This document shows, in pieces, positions 3,842 through 5,718 of a DNA stretch of 5,718 nucleotides. The DNA is from an uncultured Lachnospiraceae bacterium. Lineage in GTDB: Bacteria; Bacillota; Clostridia; Lachnospirales; Lachnospiraceae. The stretch is taken from contig CAJUMM010000133.1 in NCBI GenBank assembly GCA_910586955.1, positions 1-5,718 of the forward strand, read 5' to 3'. Numbering within the stretch: the stretch's first letter is position 1; each line of letters opens with the position of its first letter. Position numbers and translations under genes: made by a program. The notes beneath the pieces are model-generated. The model ran no database searches. It was not told where the DNA came from and saw only the letters and a program-made list of their open reading frames with translations.

Positions 3842-5718
3842 AGATACTGATACTTGCCAACAGTGACATTGGCCTTTTTAAATTCCGGCGGGAACTGCTG
3901 GAGGAACTGGTGAAACAACATCAGGTTTCTGTTTCCGTGCCTGAAGGTGAGTTTACCGGAGAGATACAGGCAGCCGGATGTGAAATTTTGGAAAATATCA
4001 GGCTAAAGCGAAGAGGCACCAATCCGGTACAGGATTTAAAGCTCCTGGGGCATTATTGCAGGCTGATAAACAGGATAAAGCCGGGACTCGTTTTAACTTA
4101 TACGGTTAAGCCTAACGTATATGGAGGAATCGCATGCGGGTGGTACCGGGTGCCTTACATTGCCAATGTAACCGGCCTGGGAACCGCAGTGGAAAGCGGA
4201 GGGCTTCTTGGCAGAATAACACTTTTCCTGTATGGAATGGGCTTAAAAAAGGCCCGCAAAGTGTTTTTCCAGAATGTGGAGAACAGGGATTTTTTCCTGA
4301 ATCATAACATAGTGAAAGGGAATTATGAGGTACTTCCGGGCTCGGGAGTAAACACAACACAGCATTGCTATGAGGCCTATCCGGCAGACACGAAAGAGCT
4401 GGTATTTGCAACCATTGGCCGCCTGATGAGAGATAAGGGGATCGATGAGATCCTGTCGGCGGCCCGGATTATCAAGGGAGAATACCCGAAAGTCCGCTTT
4501 CTGCTGGCAGGCAGCTTTGAGGAGAACTACGAGAAGAAGGTGACGGAGGCCCAGGAGGCAGGCTTTGTGGAGTATGTGGGGCAGAAGAAAGATGTACACC
4601 CGCTTATCAAGGAAAGCCACGCAGTGCTTCATGCCTCCTACCATGAAGGAATGTCAAATGTACTTCTGGAGGCGGCTTCCACGGGACGGCCGGTGATTGC
4701 CACGGATATTCCGGGATGCAGGGAAATTTTCGAAGAGGGCGTGTCGGGAATTGGATTCCGGGCAAAGAGCACGGAAGCCCTTGTGGTAGCTTTAAAGAGG
4801 TTTATCAATTTACCCTATGAAAAGAAGAAAGCCATGGGGGACGCAGGGAGAGAGAAAATTAAGAGAGAATTTGACCGCAGCATCGTGGTGGAAACCTATC
4901 TGGGGGAAATAGAAGAGCTTTCGGAGAAGAAACCGGTGCATGTATTGGCGGTTGTGAGCCAGATGAAACCGGGCGGTCTGGAAAACAGGCTGATGGACAT
5001 TATGCGGGCGATTGACTCCCGGCGCGTCAGGATTGACGTATTTTCCTATCGATTGGATGAGGGAAGCTATGATAAGGAAATAGGCGCTCTTGGAGGCAAA
5101 GTCTACTATAATCCGCCTCTTACGGTGAAAAATATGTTTTGGTATGTGGGCTATTTTAAGAGATTTCTTCAGGAGCATCCGGAGTACCGGATTGTCCATG
5201 CCCACCAGAACGCCTGGTGCAGCGTCTTTTGCAAAGGCGCCTTTCTGGCAGGCGTTCCTGCAAGAATCGCCCATTCCAGGACGGCCGTCCGTAAAATGAC
5301 ATTGGAACATTATATAAAGAATGTGATCAAAATACCTACGAGAAAATATGCGAATTACTATTTTGCGGTTTCGGAAAAAGCGGGCCGGTGGCTGTACGGG
5401 AACAAGCTTTATGACAGCGGCCGGGTGCGCATATGGCCCAATTCCATTCAGGCATCGGCTTTTTACTATAAGGAAGCCATCAGGCTTCAGGTACGGAGAC
5501 AACAGGGGTGGGAGGGAAAGTATGTAATCATGCACGTGGGAAATTTTACTCCTCCCAAGAATCATCCGTTTCTGTTGGAGGTTTTTAAAAAGGCAGTAGA
5601 GCTTGACAGGGATGCCGTGCTTGTGTTAGCCGGAGGAGGAAATCAGGAAAAAATATGCACCTATATTCAGCAGAATTGTCTGGAGGACCGGGTATTTTTG
5701 CTGGGAAGCCGCAGTGAT
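3838..5718 (+). CDS. Fused double GT4-type glycosyltransferase (3' end outside window)
   Basis: The frame is open without a stop from the ATG at 3838 to the window edge, 627 codons. Residues 1 to about 360 form a complete GT-B enzyme of the GT4 family, PglA/EpsD-like. It has VPYIANVTGLGTAVE (about 107-121), ATIGRLMRDKGIDEIL (about 191-206), and the donor-binding E-x7-E in EGMSNVLLE (Glu270, Glu278). A short charged linker (about 354-366, EEIEELSEKK region) leads into a second GT4-like domain, EpsF-like. It starts at VHVLAVVSQMKPGGLENRLMD (about 367-387), with YRIVHAHQN and HVGNFTPPKNHPFLLEVF, and then LVLAGGGNQEKI before the cut. Its own E-x7-E motif would lie past the edge, about 130 more residues being expected. 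Each half probably adds one sugar to the lipid-linked repeat at the cytoplasmic membrane face. The start overlaps the acetyltransferase stop as ATGA and has only a weak purine-rich site, so coupling is likely. In B. subtilis such enzymes are separate proteins. Donor and acceptor sugars cannot be told. Confidence 0.88.
   Translation, partial: MKILILANSDIGLFKFRRELLEELVKQHQVSVSVPEGEFTGEIQAAGCEILENIRLKRRGTNPVQDLKLLGHYCRLINRIKPGLVLTYTVKPNVYGGIACGWYRVPYIANVTGLGTAVESGGLLGRITLFLYGMGLKKARKVFFQNVENRDFFLNHNIVKGNYEVLPGSGVNTTQHCYEAYPADTKELVFATIGRLMRDKGIDEILSAARIIKGEYPKVRFLLAGSFEENYEKKVTEAQEAGFVEYVGQKKDVHPLIKESHAVLHASYHEGMSNVLLEAASTGRPVIATDIPGCREIFEEGVSGIGFRAKSTEALVVALKRFINLPYEKKKAMGDAGREKIKREFDRSIVVETYLGEIEELSEKKPVHVLAVVSQMKPGGLENRLMDIMRAIDSRRVRIDVFSYRLDEGSYDKEIGALGGKVYYNPPLTVKNMFWYVGYFKRFLQEHPEYRIVHAHQNAWCSVFCKGAFLAGVPARIAHSRTAVRKMTLEHYIKNVIKIPTRKYANYYFAVSEKAGRWLYGNKLYDSGRVRIWPNSIQASAFYYKEAIRLQVRRQQGWEGKYVIMHVGNFTPPKNHPFLLEVFKKAVELDRDAVLVLAGGGNQEKICTYIQQNCLEDRVFLLGSRSD

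Noticed and set aside
4810..5565. Minus-strand frame of 251 codons
   Set aside because: It lies opposite the glycosyltransferase, whose plus-strand motifs are clear on both sides of the domain junction. The minus-strand translation shows no family features.

Overview
The window looks like chromosomal DNA of a gut-type Clostridia, most likely a Lachnospiraceae member. This is inferred from moderately GC-balanced genes with AGGAG-type ribosome sites, the AAA-ATPase/PD-(D/E)XK family protein at the left edge, and a polysaccharide operon headed by a LoaP-type NusG paralogue. The species cannot be named from this sequence alone.

Layout: (1) 1-432 is the 3' end of an AAA-ATPase-like/PD-(D/E)XK nuclease-fold protein, followed by a bulged hairpin (465-500) and an intrinsic terminator (511-546). 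(2) 547-897 is a very AT-rich, gene-free stretch. It contains a 210-bp segment (615-824) bounded by 30-bp near-identical inverted repeats (585-614 and 825-854). Each repeat has the layout of a tyrosine-recombinase core site, with dyad arms around a 7-nt spacer. Inside the segment is a consensus-like sigma-A promoter (TTGAAA, 17 nt, TATAAT). In this window it points left, away from the operon. I read this as a phase-variable promoter captured in the OFF orientation. (3) 898-5718 is a tightly packed rightward operon: a LoaP-type antiterminator that apparently starts at an ATC codon, an EpsN/PglE-type aminotransferase, an EpsL/PglC-type phosphoglycosyltransferase, an EpsM/PglD-type acetyltransferase, and a large protein made of two fused GT4-type glycosyltransferases that runs off the right edge.

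How the genes work together: the aminotransferase and acetyltransferase would make a UDP-diacetamido-trideoxyhexose (UDP-diNAcBac-like). The membrane phosphoglycosyltransferase would load the sugar phosphate on undecaprenyl phosphate, and the fused glycosyltransferase would add the next two sugars of a capsule or exopolysaccharide repeat. The C4/C6 dehydratase (EpsC/PglF) needed to begin this pathway is not in the window. LoaP would let RNA polymerase read through terminators in the long operon, and the invertible promoter would turn the whole operon on or off. The arrangement parallels the UpxY/invertible-promoter capsule loci of Bacteroides, but in a Firmicute setting.

The main novelty candidates are the OFF-oriented invertible promoter upstream of a loaP-led operon, the leader hairpin formed by the recombination site itself, the ATC start of loaP, and the double glycosyltransferase.
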